NCBI GenBank assembly: GCA_902576605.1
Contig: CACGVI010000006.1
Coordinates: 1-54,246 of the forward strand
Origin: an uncultured Candidatus Actinomarina sp.
GTDB taxonomy: Bacteria; Actinomycetota; Acidimicrobiia; Actinomarinales; Actinomarinaceae
Reading direction: 5' to 3'
DNA: 54,246 nucleotides
Shown in pieces: positions 18,845 to 28,545 of the stretch; the first letter of the stretch is position 1; every line of letters begins with the position of its first letter. A program made the translations under genes and the position numbers. The notes beneath the pieces were generated by a model. It did not search any database. It was not told the origin of the DNA and saw nothing but the letters and a program-made list of their open reading frames with translations.

Positions 18845-20782
18845 ATGAATGTTGACATTACATTACCTGATGGATCAGTACGCAATTATGAATCACCCGT
18901 TACTGGTTATCAGATTGCTGAAAGCATAGGTCCTAGGTTACTCAAAGACGCTATTTGTATTGAAATAGATAATAAATTTCAAGATTTATCTTTTGAAATA
19001 TCAGAAAACATAAATATAAGAATAGTAACTACTAAAGATTTAGACGCCTTGCACATATTAAGACATTCCTCTGCACATATACTTGCTCAAGCAGTATTAA
19101 ATTTATATCCAAATGCACAGTTTGGAGTAGGCCCAAGTATCGAAAATGGATTTTATTATGATTTTCTCTTTGAAACTCCAATAAAAGAAAATGAACTTGA
19201 AAAGATAGAGAATGAAATGAAAAGAATTGCTAAAAGTGCACAAAGCTTCATTAGATCTCAAATAACAAAAAAAGAGGCTATAAAGATATTTAAAAATCAA
19301 AAATTAAAGTTAGAGCTAATTGAATCAGCAGAGTCTGATGAGGGTGTTGGTGAAGAGATAGTATCTACATATGCTAATGATGAATTTATTGATTTGTGCA
19401 TGGGACCGCATGTGCCATCAACAAGTGTACTTAAGCATTTTAAATTGACTAAAGTTTCAGGTGCTTACTGGCGTGGTGATGAATCTAATGTTCAACTACA
19501 AAGAATATATGGTACATCATGGTTCTCAAAAGAAGATTTAGATCAATACTTAATTCAACAAGAAGAAGCGGAAAAAAGAGATCATAGGAAGTTAGGTAAC
19601 GAATTAGATTTATTTACTTCAAGTGAAGAATTAGGTTCTGGAAATTTTCTATGGAAACCCAAAGGTGCTGTATTAAGAGATGTTATAGAAACTTATAGTA
19701 AAAAAGCACATCTACAAAATGGTTATTCTTTAGTAAATACTCCTCATATAGGTAAATCTATTCTATGGGAAACATCAGGTCATTTAGAACACTACAGCGA
19801 AAATATGTATCCTCCAATAAATCATGATGAAAACAATGAAACTTATTATTTAAAACCAATGAATTGTCCTTTCCACATACTCGTATATAAAAGCGACCTC
19901 CATTCATATAAAGAATTACCATTAAGATATTTTGAATTTGGTTCTGTGTATAGATATGAGAAAACTGGTGTTCTGCACGGATTGCTTAGACTTAGAGGAT
20001 TTACTCAAGATGATGCTCATATATTTTGTTCAACTGATCAAATAAATGATGAGGTAAAAACACTTTTATCATTTTCTGTAAATTTATTAGGAAGTTATGG
20101 CTTAACTGAAATTGAAGCGGACCTTTCCACAAAACCTAAAAAATATATTGGAAGTGATAAAGACTGGGATAATGCTACTAACAGTCTTAAGCAATCATTA
20201 ACAGAATTAGAGGTTCCATTTCAAACTGCTGAAGGAGAAGGTGCATTTTATGGTCCAAAAATTGACTTACACGCAAAAGATGCCATTGGAAGGAGATGGC
20301 AATTAAGTACAATTCAAATCGACTTTGCTCAACCAGATAATTTTGATATCGAGTATGTAAATTCTGATAATAAGAAATCCAGACCTGTAATGATTCATAG
20401 AGCACTATTAGGATCAGTAGAACGATTTACAGCTGTGTTATTAGAACACTATGCGGGTAATTTACCAGGATGGCTTTCACCAATTCAGATTGATGTTTTA
20501 ACTATAGGCAATGTTAATGAATATGCTCAAACCATTATTGAAGATTTAAAATCATACAGAGTTAATTTAGATGACAGAAATATTCGACTTGGTGAAAAAC
20601 TACATAACTCTGAAAAATCAAAAACCCCAATACAAATAATAATTGGTGAAAAAGACGCATCAAGCAATACTATGGCTGTAAATATTTTTGAAAAAGATAA
20701 CATGAAAGATGTTGATTATAAAAAGGCGATTAACACCATTAAGAAATCCTTAAAAGAACCGGAATTTAGTTTAGATGGTTGA
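18845..20782 (+). CDS. thrS: Threonyl-tRNA synthetase
   Basis: N-terminal TGS domain, MNCPFHILVYKSDLHSYKELPLRYFEFGSVYRYEKTGVLHGLLRLRGFTQDDAHIF. Confidence 0.97.
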   Translation: MNVDITLPDGSVRNYESPVTGYQIAESIGPRLLKDAICIEIDNKFQDLSFEISENINIRIVTTKDLDALHILRHSSAHILAQAVLNLYPNAQFGVGPSIENGFYYDFLFETPIKENELEKIENEMKRIAKSAQSFIRSQITKKEAIKIFKNQKLKLELIESAESDEGVGEEIVSTYANDEFIDLCMGPHVPSTSVLKHFKLTKVSGAYWRGDESNVQLQRIYGTSWFSKEDLDQYLIQQEEAEKRDHRKLGNELDLFTSSEELGSGNFLWKPKGAVLRDVIETYSKKAHLQNGYSLVNTPHIGKSILWETSGHLEHYSENMYPPINHDENNETYYLKPMNCPFHILVYKSDLHSYKELPLRYFEFGSVYRYEKTGVLHGLLRLRGFTQDDAHIFCSTDQINDEVKTLLSFSVNLLGSYGLTEIEADLSTKPKKYIGSDKDWDNATNSLKQSLTELEVPFQTAEGEGAFYGPKIDLHAKDAIGRRWQLSTIQIDFAQPDNFDIEYVNSDNKKSRPVMIHRALLGSVERFTAVLLEHYAGNLPGWLSPIQIDVLTIGNVNEYAQTIIEDLKSYRVNLDDRNIRLGEKLHNSEKSKTPIQIIIGEKDASSNTMAVNIFEKDNMKDVDYKKAINTIKKSLKEPEFSLDG

Positions 20783-21260
20783 GGGTATCGAAATTGATAA
20801 AGATATTGCGGAAGAAACTCTGCTACCTGATGATTTAAACTCATTAGCTGTTGGTAGTTATGTTGTTCCGGATCCTAGAAAGAGAAAACAGTATCCCTAT
20901 GTTGTACTAGGAGTTGTCCTATTAAGTTTTATAACATCCTTAATAATTGACTTTGTATCTTTTATCCCCGTAATAATTATTCTGAGTATTATTGCTTTGT
21001 TATTATTTCTTGTTAATAATAAATTCAAAATTCAACAGCAAGAAGTTATTGAAAGAATTACAGACAATATCGATCACTCAATTGGGTACTATTCAATTGC
21101 ATTGACATTTCAATTTACTTTTATGAATATATTGACACCTGTATGGACTGTTATAGTTTATTCCCATGAAAATCCACCTTTAAACAAAACAATAATTGAA
21201 ATTAACGCTTTTAGTGGAAAAGTTATTACTGAACCATATACTGAAAAATTAAATGCTTGA
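20775..21260 (+). CDS. Hypothetical membrane protein
   Basis: Hydrophobic central region; located between thrS and CDP-alcohol phosphatidyltransferase; overlaps both. Confidence 0.6.
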   Translation: MVEGIEIDKDIAEETLLPDDLNSLAVGSYVVPDPRKRKQYPYVVLGVVLLSFITSLIIDFVSFIPVIIILSIIALLLFLVNNKFKIQQQEVIERITDNIDHSIGYYSIALTFQFTFMNILTPVWTVIVYSHENPPLNKTIIEINAFSGKVITEPYTEKLNA

Positions 21261-21825
21261 GAAATATTTTAAAAATAGTTCCGAAGTTTTTGCTAAGCCA
21301 TTTATAAAGATATTAAAATATTTAAAGCTAAAACCTAATACAGTATCAATTTTTGGAATCGTTGTAATTATTGCAGGATCTTATTGCTTTTATCTTGAAA
21401 ATAGAAATCTTGGTATTGTATTAATATTTCTAGGTAGCGCAATTGACGGTCTTGACGGTCCTTATGCACGAGAAATCAATTTAGTTAGTGAAAGAGGTGC
21501 AATTCTTGATTCTCTTATAGACAGGATAGGAGAATTAATAATTTGGAGCGTTGTCGGGATTTCTTTTACAGACAGTGATGTTGAACTCTTTACAATATTT
21601 ACCATACTTGTTTCCTCAAATTTAATTCCGTACATGAGAGCAAAATCAGAATATTTTGGACTACAAAATAAAAAAGGTTTAGCTGCAAGGCCGGAAAGAG
21701 TTATATTCGCAGTGTTATTTATGTTTTTTGATTTTAACTTTCTCTATGTATACATATTCGCAGTTATAACATGGATAACAGCATTACAAAGATTTATATA
21801 TCTTTATCAACACTTATCAAAATGA
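21253..21825 (+). CDS. CDP-alcohol phosphatidyltransferase (PgsA/PIS-like)
   Basis: CDP-OH-P motif DGLDGPYAREINLVSERGAILDSLIDR. Confidence 0.9.
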   Translation: MLEKYFKNSSEVFAKPFIKILKYLKLKPNTVSIFGIVVIIAGSYCFYLENRNLGIVLIFLGSAIDGLDGPYAREINLVSERGAILDSLIDRIGELIIWSVVGISFTDSDVELFTIFTILVSSNLIPYMRAKSEYFGLQNKKGLAARPERVIFAVLFMFFDFNFLYVYIFAVITWITALQRFIYLYQHLSK

Positions 21826-22667
21826 AATTTTTAATAATTAAATTTATACATCGTCTTATTAGAAATATTAATTTACGTAAAATTTTGGTTCTATCTTATC
21901 CAATCGGATTCATATATTATGTTTTTACGCCAAGAAGCAACATCAAGCTTAATAAGCGAAAGAAGAATATTACAAACTACTCACCATTGCTTGTAAAAAT
22001 TAATTACGTTAAATACTGGATTGAAACTATTTGGCTATCAAAAGAAGGCTACGACTCCCAAATTTTACAAGATGTAGAAATAATTAATGAAGATGAAGTA
22101 AAAAAATTAAATAAAAATTTTAAATCGTTTATTATCGCTCTGCCACATGTAGGTAACTGGGAATTTGCTATTCCAATGGGTAAACCCTTAAACCTTAAAC
22201 TACTTGCGGTTGCAGAGCCTCTATCAGATATAAATATTCTTAAATGGTTTACAGACTTAAGAGAATCACTAGGTTGTAAAATAATATTAGGTGGAAAAGG
22301 TCAAAATACATACCAGCAATTAAGTAATCATCTTGATGAGGGATACCATGTGTGTTTACTTGCAGATAGACATGTTGGTAAAAGCGGAATAGGCGTAGAG
22401 TTCTTTAATCAATTAGCAGCATTTCCTAAAGGTCCAGTTTCTTTATCTCTAGAAAAACAAGTACCAATAATTCCAGCTACTTTTTTAAAAATAGATAATA
22501 AATATAAACTCGTTTTTGGAAAACCTTTTATAGTTCCTCACTTTGAAAATGATGCTCAAAGTATCCAGCATGGATTGAAAGTGTTGAGTAAAGAATTAGA
22601 AAAACTTATATTATTAGATCCGAACCAGTGGCATTCAATTCAACCTGTCTGGACTAGTGAGTATTAA
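21822..22667 (+). CDS. Lysophospholipid/PIM-type acyltransferase
   Basis: FIIALPHVGNWEFAIPMG; LLADRHVGKSGIGVEFFNQLAAFPKGPVSLSLEKQVPIIPATF; ATG at 21822 preferred. Confidence 0.85.
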   Translation: MKFLIIKFIHRLIRNINLRKILVLSYPIGFIYYVFTPRSNIKLNKRKKNITNYSPLLVKINYVKYWIETIWLSKEGYDSQILQDVEIINEDEVKKLNKNFKSFIIALPHVGNWEFAIPMGKPLNLKLLAVAEPLSDINILKWFTDLRESLGCKIILGGKGQNTYQQLSNHLDEGYHVCLLADRHVGKSGIGVEFFNQLAAFPKGPVSLSLEKQVPIIPATFLKIDNKYKLVFGKPFIVPHFENDAQSIQHGLKVLSKELEKLILLDPNQWHSIQPVWTSEY

Positions 22668-23646
22668 AGTACTTTTAGTAACTCCATATTCATTTCACAA
22701 ATACGGGGGAGTGCAGAACCAAGTAAATCTTATCGAAGATTATTTGTCTTCGCATGAAGAATTTGAAGTTAAGGTATTTGCATATGGTAAAACAGAATCA
22801 TTAGATTCGAATAAAGTTTTCAATATTCCATTTAACTCCTCTATATCATCAGTATTACTTTTTCCAAATAGGAAATTGTTATTTGATTATATAGATTGGG
22901 CAGATGTTGTCCATGTACATGAACCTTTCGTGCCTATATTTTTTTGGAAACTACCTAAAAATAAGAAATACATTTTTACACACCATGCTTCATTAGGAAG
23001 GATTATTACCAATATATTAAGTATTGTTTATAAATTTAATAGATATAGAAGCATAAGTACTTATGTAAGTAAATCGGCCGAATCCAACGCTCTATCCTTA
23101 AATAGTGAACCAGTATTGATTCCAAATATGATAAAAATTAATCAAAATATTTCTTTTAATAAAAGTCAAGGATATCTGTTTATAGGTCGTCAAGAAACTA
23201 GGAAGAACTATAGCTTTTTTGTAAAACTATCAAATAATAAGCAATTTACAAATAAATTATTTTATGCAGTAACAAATAAAGATAAATCTGATAAAAATAT
23301 TAAAATTTTTAAAAATCCAACTGATGAATTTAAAAATGAAATCTTTGGTAAATCTAATATCTATCTTGCTTTAAACACAAAAAGTGAAAGTTTCGGTATA
23401 ACTCTTTTAGAAGCAGTTAATAATGGGAATCTTGTAATTTCAAGTGATTTAACTTCTTTCATTAATGTATTACCAAATTCCTATATTGTATATAAAAATA
23501 ATAATTTTGACTCATTATGTAATGTATTGACAAACTTAGATTCTGAAGATTTAAATCTCCTGTGGAATAAACAATACGAAGATATACGTAAGTATGATAT
23601 AGAAGAAAATATGAAGAAGTTCATTTTATTATATTCAAACTTATGA
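22657..23646 (+). CDS. GT4 family glycosyltransferase (PimA-like by position)
   Basis: VLLVTPYSFHKYGGVQNQVNLIEDYL, VVHVHEPFVPIFFW, ESFGITLLEAVNNGNLVISSD. Confidence 0.85.
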   Translation: MSIKVLLVTPYSFHKYGGVQNQVNLIEDYLSSHEEFEVKVFAYGKTESLDSNKVFNIPFNSSISSVLLFPNRKLLFDYIDWADVVHVHEPFVPIFFWKLPKNKKYIFTHHASLGRIITNILSIVYKFNRYRSISTYVSKSAESNALSLNSEPVLIPNMIKINQNISFNKSQGYLFIGRQETRKNYSFFVKLSNNKQFTNKLFYAVTNKDKSDKNIKIFKNPTDEFKNEIFGKSNIYLALNTKSESFGITLLEAVNNGNLVISSDLTSFINVLPNSYIVYKNNNFDSLCNVLTNLDSEDLNLLWNKQYEDIRKYDIEENMKKFILLYSNL

Positions 23647-23661
23647 TGTAATATTAATGAT

Positions 23662-24546
23662 ATGAAAATCGAATCTACAAATAAAGTTAAAAAAGGCCTT
23701 GCGGAAATGCTTAAAGGTGGCGTCATCATGGACGTTGTAAATGCTGAACAAGCAAAAATTGCAGAAAAAGCTGGAGCAGTAGCTGTTATGGCTTTAGAAC
23801 GAATTCCTGCAGATATAAGAGCAGATGGTGGAGTAGCGAGAATGTCGTCTGTAGGTGTAATTCAAGAAGTAATGGACTCAGTCTCTATACCTGTAATGGC
23901 TAAAGCTAGGATTGGTCATTTTGTTGAAGCTCAAATTTTGGACTCATTGGGAATTGACTTTATTGATGAGTCAGAAGTATTAACACCAGCTGATGAGGTA
24001 AATCATATTAATAAACAAAATTTCAAAGCTCCATTTGTATGTGGTGCTACTGGATTAGGTGAAGCTACAAGAAGAATTGCTGAAGGTGCTTCAATGATAA
24101 GAACAAAAGGTGAAGCTGGCACTGGCAATGTTGTGGAAGCAGTAAGACATATGAGAACTATTACTAATGAACTAAATGAAGTAATCGCATGTGATGAAAA
24201 TGAACTTGTTGCTCTTAGTAAAAAGTTTCGAGCTCCTCTTAATGTGTTAGAAGAAATCAAAGAACAAAATAAATTACCAGTAGTCAATTTCGCTGCTGGT
24301 GGTATTGCAACACCTGCTGACGCTGCTTTAATGATGCAATTGGGATGCGATGGTGTTTTTGTTGGTTCTGGTATATTTAAGAGCGGTGATCCTGCTGAAA
24401 GAGCAGAAGCAATTGTAATTGCAACTACTAACTACAATGATCCGAAAGTTCTATCTGAAGTATCCAAAGACCTCGGTGAACCTATGGTAGGTATAAACAT
24501 TGATACATTATCTGAGGAAGAGAAATTAGCTAAAAGAGGTTGGTAA
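23662..24546 (+). CDS. pdxS: Pyridoxal 5'-phosphate synthase subunit PdxS
   Basis: [47 protein letters not shown]. Confidence 0.98.
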   Translation: MKIESTNKVKKGLAEMLKGGVIMDVVNAEQAKIAEKAGAVAVMALERIPADIRADGGVARMSSVGVIQEVMDSVSIPVMAKARIGHFVEAQILDSLGIDFIDESEVLTPADEVNHINKQNFKAPFVCGATGLGEATRRIAEGASMIRTKGEAGTGNVVEAVRHMRTITNELNEVIACDENELVALSKKFRAPLNVLEEIKEQNKLPVVNFAAGGIATPADAALMMQLGCDGVFVGSGIFKSGDPAERAEAIVIATTNYNDPKVLSEVSKDLGEPMVGINIDTLSEEEKLAKRGW

Positions 24547-25128
24547 TTGAAAGTTGGGATACTTTCATTCCAAGGTAGTTTTCTTGACCATTCAAAAAGT
24601 ATTCATGAACTTGGTTATGAATCATTATTAATCAAACAATCTAAAGATTTAACGTCTGTGGATGCTTTAATTCTCCCTGGTGGTGAATCTACAGCAATGA
24701 AAAAGATTAATCAATTTAGTAATATATTAACTGATGTAGATCAACTTATTAAGGATGGTATACCTACTTTAACCACTTGTGCTGGAACAATACTTTTAGC
24801 AAAAGAAGTTATTGATGGTGAAGTAACCATTCCAAACATTGATATTGAAGTTACAAGAAATGCATATGGTAGACAGACAGAATCATTTGAAGGAAGTGTA
24901 AAGTTTTTTGAAAACGAAGATATTTATTGTTTTATAAGAGCACCAAAAATCTCAAAAATATTGTCTGATACAGTAAATGTGATTGCTCAACATAATGATG
25001 AGATAGTTGGAGTTGCTCAAAAAAATGTTGTTTCATTAACATTTCATCCCGAACTGAATAATGACGAATATTATTTAAATTGGTTAAACGATTTTATTAA
25101 AGAAGGTCAAAATGTCCGGTCATTCTAA
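24547..25128 (+). CDS. pdxT: Pyridoxal 5'-phosphate synthase glutaminase subunit PdxT
   Basis: LPGGESTAMKK, TTCAGTILLA, TFHPELNNDEYY; TTG start. Confidence 0.95.
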   Translation: MKVGILSFQGSFLDHSKSIHELGYESLLIKQSKDLTSVDALILPGGESTAMKKINQFSNILTDVDQLIKDGIPTLTTCAGTILLAKEVIDGEVTIPNIDIEVTRNAYGRQTESFEGSVKFFENEDIYCFIRAPKISKILSDTVNVIAQHNDEIVGVAQKNVVSLTFHPELNNDEYYLNWLNDFIKEGQNVRSF

Positions 25129-25855
25129 ATGGTCTACTATCAAAAGAAAAAAAGGTGCAAATGATGCAAAAAGAGGTAAATTATTTGCAAAGTTAATTAA
25201 AGGAATAGAAGTAGCTGCAAAAAACGGTGGTACTGATCCATCAGCAAATGCATCTCTATATCAAGCAATTTCAAAAGCGAAATCCAGTTCCGTTCCTAAT
25301 GACAATATTGAACGAGCTTTAAAAAGGATTGACGGAAATGCTGATACTGGAGAAATATTTGAACTAACGTATGAAGGTTATGGACCATTTGGAGTAGCTA
25401 TTTTAATTAACTGTCTAACTGATAATAAAAATAGAACATCCTCTGATGTTAGAGCTGCTTTAACTAAAAACAACGGTTCAATGGGCAATCCTGGTAGTGT
25501 TAATTATTTATTTGAAAGAAAGGCTATATTTCAATTCGACACATTCGATGATGAACTTATTGAAATGGGTATAAACAACAATTGTTTAGAAATTCAAGAA
25601 GATAAAAATTCATTAACATTCGAATACGATCCTAAGGATTTTAAGTTAATTTATGAACTTTTCAACTCAAGCCCTTACACACCATCCAATGCTGAAATAG
25701 CATATATACCTTCTTCATCAATAAATTTAAAAGCTGATCAATTCACTAAAGTAACCAAATTGATTGAGTCTCTAGAAGAACTTGACGATGTTCAAGACGT
25801 TTACGCAAATTTTGATATTGAAGAAAAAGAACTAGAGTCATTACTTTCTGAATAA
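25112..25855 (+). CDS. yebC: YebC/PmpR family protein
   Basis: MSGHSKWSTIKRKKGANDAKRGKLFAKLIKGIEVAAKNGG. Confidence 0.97.
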   Translation: MSGHSKWSTIKRKKGANDAKRGKLFAKLIKGIEVAAKNGGTDPSANASLYQAISKAKSSSVPNDNIERALKRIDGNADTGEIFELTYEGYGPFGVAILINCLTDNKNRTSSDVRAALTKNNGSMGNPGSVNYLFERKAIFQFDTFDDELIEMGINNNCLEIQEDKNSLTFEYDPKDFKLIYELFNSSPYTPSNAEIAYIPSSSINLKADQFTKVTKLIESLEELDDVQDVYANFDIEEKELESLLSE

Positions 25856-25874
25856 TAAAAAGTAATATTTAGAT

Positions 25875-26228
25875 ATGGTTAATAAAGCAAAAAAACAGGG
25901 AACTACGTACGAAACAAATATAGTAAATAGATTAAATAAAAATAATAAATTTAAATCACAACGATTTGCTGAAGGTGGATCGAAAGATTTAGGAGATGTC
26001 CAACTTTTCGTTGATGATGAAGAATATTTTATAGAAGCTAAATCCCGACAAAATTTAAACATTCATCAATCATTAGATAAAGCAATAGAAAAATCAGGAA
26101 GTGATAATACTGTTTTATTTTGGAAAAAGTTAAAAAAGAGAGATGGTAATTCTAGAAGATCATCAGACGGTATGCCAGAAGTTGTATCAATGTCATATGA
26201 TTTATTTATTAAATTATTAAATAAATAA
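25875..26228 (+). CDS. PD-(D/E)XK nuclease, candidate Hjc/actinophage-type Holliday junction resolvase
   Basis: GTTYETNIVNRL (E13)...RFAEGGSKDLGDV (D41)...EYFIEAKSRQ (E54, K56); lies between yebC and queA. Confidence 0.75.
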   Translation: MVNKAKKQGTTYETNIVNRLNKNNKFKSQRFAEGGSKDLGDVQLFVDDEEYFIEAKSRQNLNIHQSLDKAIEKSGSDNTVLFWKKLKKRDGNSRRSSDGMPEVVSMSYDLFIKLLNK

Positions 26229-27223
26229 TGCCTTTTGAGTCAAAGGTTTATAATTACAATCTTCCTAAAGAGTCTATAAACCAAACTCCATATACAGATC
26301 CAAATTTATCTAAATTATTAATAGCTGATACAAAACAAATTATTGAATTTAAAGATATAAGCTCAATAATAAAGAAGCCATCATTATTCATTCTGAACAA
26401 ATCTCAAGTACAAAGTGTAAGAGTTGTAAGTAAAAAATCTACTGGAGGAAAGATAGAAGTATTTGTTTTAGACGTTCAATCTACTTATATTGCTACATGT
26501 TTAATTAAATCCTCTGATAAAAAAGTCCTTAATAAAAAATATAAACTTCAAAATTTTAACTTCGAAATTATAAGAATCTTAAATGATACATATGAGATTA
26601 AATTTAATATTCCAGTGACAGAAATAATTAAAAGTTATGGACAAATTCCGTTGCCCCCATACATAAAAGATGATTCTTCTAAGTATGAATATTACAACAA
26701 CCAATTTGCTGAAGGTGGGTTTTCTGTTGCATCTCCAACGGCAGGTTTACATTTTTCTAATCAACAAATACATAAACTTACAAAAGAAGGACACAAATTT
26801 ATTTTTATCAATTTAGATGTGAATATAGATACTTTTAAACCTATAACCGAAAGATATTTAGAAGATCACAAAATACATAAAGAAAATTATCAAATCAGTA
26901 AAAATGATTTTGAAATAATTTTAGAAGCTAAAAGTTCAAATACAGATATTTATTGTATTGGAACAACATCATTAAGAGCTATAGAATCTGCTTATGTAAC
27001 TGGAGAGCTTTCAAGTTCTACAGATTATTTTATATATCCAGATACAAAAATTAACATCCCTAATTATTTGATAACTAATTTTCATGCACCTAATAGTTCA
27101 CTACTTTCAATAGTGGATTGTATATACGGGTCACAATGGAAAGATTTATATAATTTTGCTATTGATTCTGAATTAAAATTTTTAAGTTTTGGTGATGCAG
27201 TACTATTTAATGTAAATGAATAA
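26228..27223 (+). CDS. queA: S-adenosylmethionine:tRNA ribosyltransferase-isomerase
   Basis: YNLPKESINQTP, GGFSVASPTAGLHFS, TSLRAIESA, TNFHAPNSSLLSIVDC. Confidence 0.95.
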   Translation: MPFESKVYNYNLPKESINQTPYTDPNLSKLLIADTKQIIEFKDISSIIKKPSLFILNKSQVQSVRVVSKKSTGGKIEVFVLDVQSTYIATCLIKSSDKKVLNKKYKLQNFNFEIIRILNDTYEIKFNIPVTEIIKSYGQIPLPPYIKDDSSKYEYYNNQFAEGGFSVASPTAGLHFSNQQIHKLTKEGHKFIFINLDVNIDTFKPITERYLEDHKIHKENYQISKNDFEIILEAKSSNTDIYCIGTTSLRAIESAYVTGELSSSTDYFIYPDTKINIPNYLITNFHAPNSSLLSIVDCIYGSQWKDLYNFAIDSELKFLSFGDAVLFNVNE

Positions 27224-28301
27224 GATTAACTTAAAAACAATCGGTACAGATGGTAAAGCTAGAGTTAATGATGTAATAATTAATGGTAAATCTCTTCAAA
27301 CTCCTACATTCATGCCAGTTGCAACAAGAGGAGCAATTAAATCTCTCCCTCTTAATTATTTAGAAAAAACTGATGTTCTTTTAGCTAATACCTACCACCT
27401 CTATTTAAGGCCTGGGCTTGATGTAATTAAAGAGTTTGAAGGACTACATAATTTTATTGGTTGGGATAAATTAATACTGACTGATTCTGGTGGTTTCCAG
27501 GGATGGTCAATTCCAAATAAGTTAAATGAAGATGGTATAGAGTTTAAAAATATTTATGATGGATCTAAATTTTTTATGGATCCAATTTTATCAATGGATA
27601 TACAAAATACTTTAAATAGTGATATCGCAATGATTCTAGATTCCTTAGTGGATATAGATAAAGATTATAACAATCAGCTTGAATCTATAAATACAACAAA
27701 AAAATGGGCTGAAATTGCTCGTGAATATCATTCGAATAACAATCAATCATTATTTGGAATTGTGCAGGGAGGTAAGTTTCTTGAATTGAGAGAAAAATCA
27801 TCTATCGATATGGTTTCATTAAATTTTGATGGTTACGCAATAGGTGGACTAGCAATTGGTGAAACTCCGGAGGAGAGAAAAAGCATAGTAGATTTTACTG
27901 TAGATTTTCTTCCAAAAGATAAATTAAGGTATGTAATGGGCTTAGGTGATATTGAAGGAATGCTTAATCTAATAGATTCAGGGATAGATATGTTTGATTG
28001 CGTATGGCCTGCTCGTTTAGCACGACACGGAAAAATAATTAATAAAGGTAAATTCTTTAATCTGAAAAATAGTCAATATAAAAACGACACAGAACCTATG
28101 GTTTTAGACTGTGATTGTTTAGTCTGTGAAAAATATTCAAAAGCATATTTAAGACATTTACTTATAAATGAATCTACTTCAGCATGGCTATATTTGACTT
28201 TACATAATATATCTCAGACTGAAAATATACTTTCCGAAGTTAGAAAAAGTATATTAAACTCAGAATTTGAAAACTATAAAGAAAGTATCATAAATGGATG
28301 A
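27216..28301 (+). CDS. tgt: tRNA-guanine transglycosylase
   Basis: TPTFMPVATRGAIKSL, TDSGGFQ, GIVQGG, YAIGGLAIGE, YVMGLGD, FDCV, C-D-C-x2-C zinc motif. Confidence 0.95.
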   Translation: MNKINLKTIGTDGKARVNDVIINGKSLQTPTFMPVATRGAIKSLPLNYLEKTDVLLANTYHLYLRPGLDVIKEFEGLHNFIGWDKLILTDSGGFQGWSIPNKLNEDGIEFKNIYDGSKFFMDPILSMDIQNTLNSDIAMILDSLVDIDKDYNNQLESINTTKKWAEIAREYHSNNNQSLFGIVQGGKFLELREKSSIDMVSLNFDGYAIGGLAIGETPEERKSIVDFTVDFLPKDKLRYVMGLGDIEGMLNLIDSGIDMFDCVWPARLARHGKIINKGKFFNLKNSQYKNDTEPMVLDCDCLVCEKYSKAYLRHLLINESTSAWLYLTLHNISQTENILSEVRKSILNSEFENYKESIING

Positions 28302-28542
28302 TTTAATTGCCCTTTTACCGTTAGTAACGGTTTTCTTATTGTTTTATTTAATCCTTTACATACCTCAAAGAAGACGCCAAAAAAAACATAAATCTTATAT
28401 TGAAGCATTAAAAATTGGCGATGATGTTGTCACTGATTCTGGTATATACGGTAGAGTTACCAATATAAAAGAAGAGAGCATAACGCTTGTCCTTAAAAAA
28501 GGTGAAATTGAAATATTAAAGAGCAAAATACTTCATAAATAA
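28294..28542 (+). CDS. yajC: Preprotein translocase subunit YajC
   Basis: Single TM then PQRRRQKKHKSYIEALKIGDDVVTDSGIYGRVTNI. Confidence 0.92.
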   Translation: MDDLIALLPLVTVFLLFYLILYIPQRRRQKKHKSYIEALKIGDDVVTDSGIYGRVTNIKEESITLVLKKGEIEILKSKILHK

Positions 28543-28545
28543 ATC

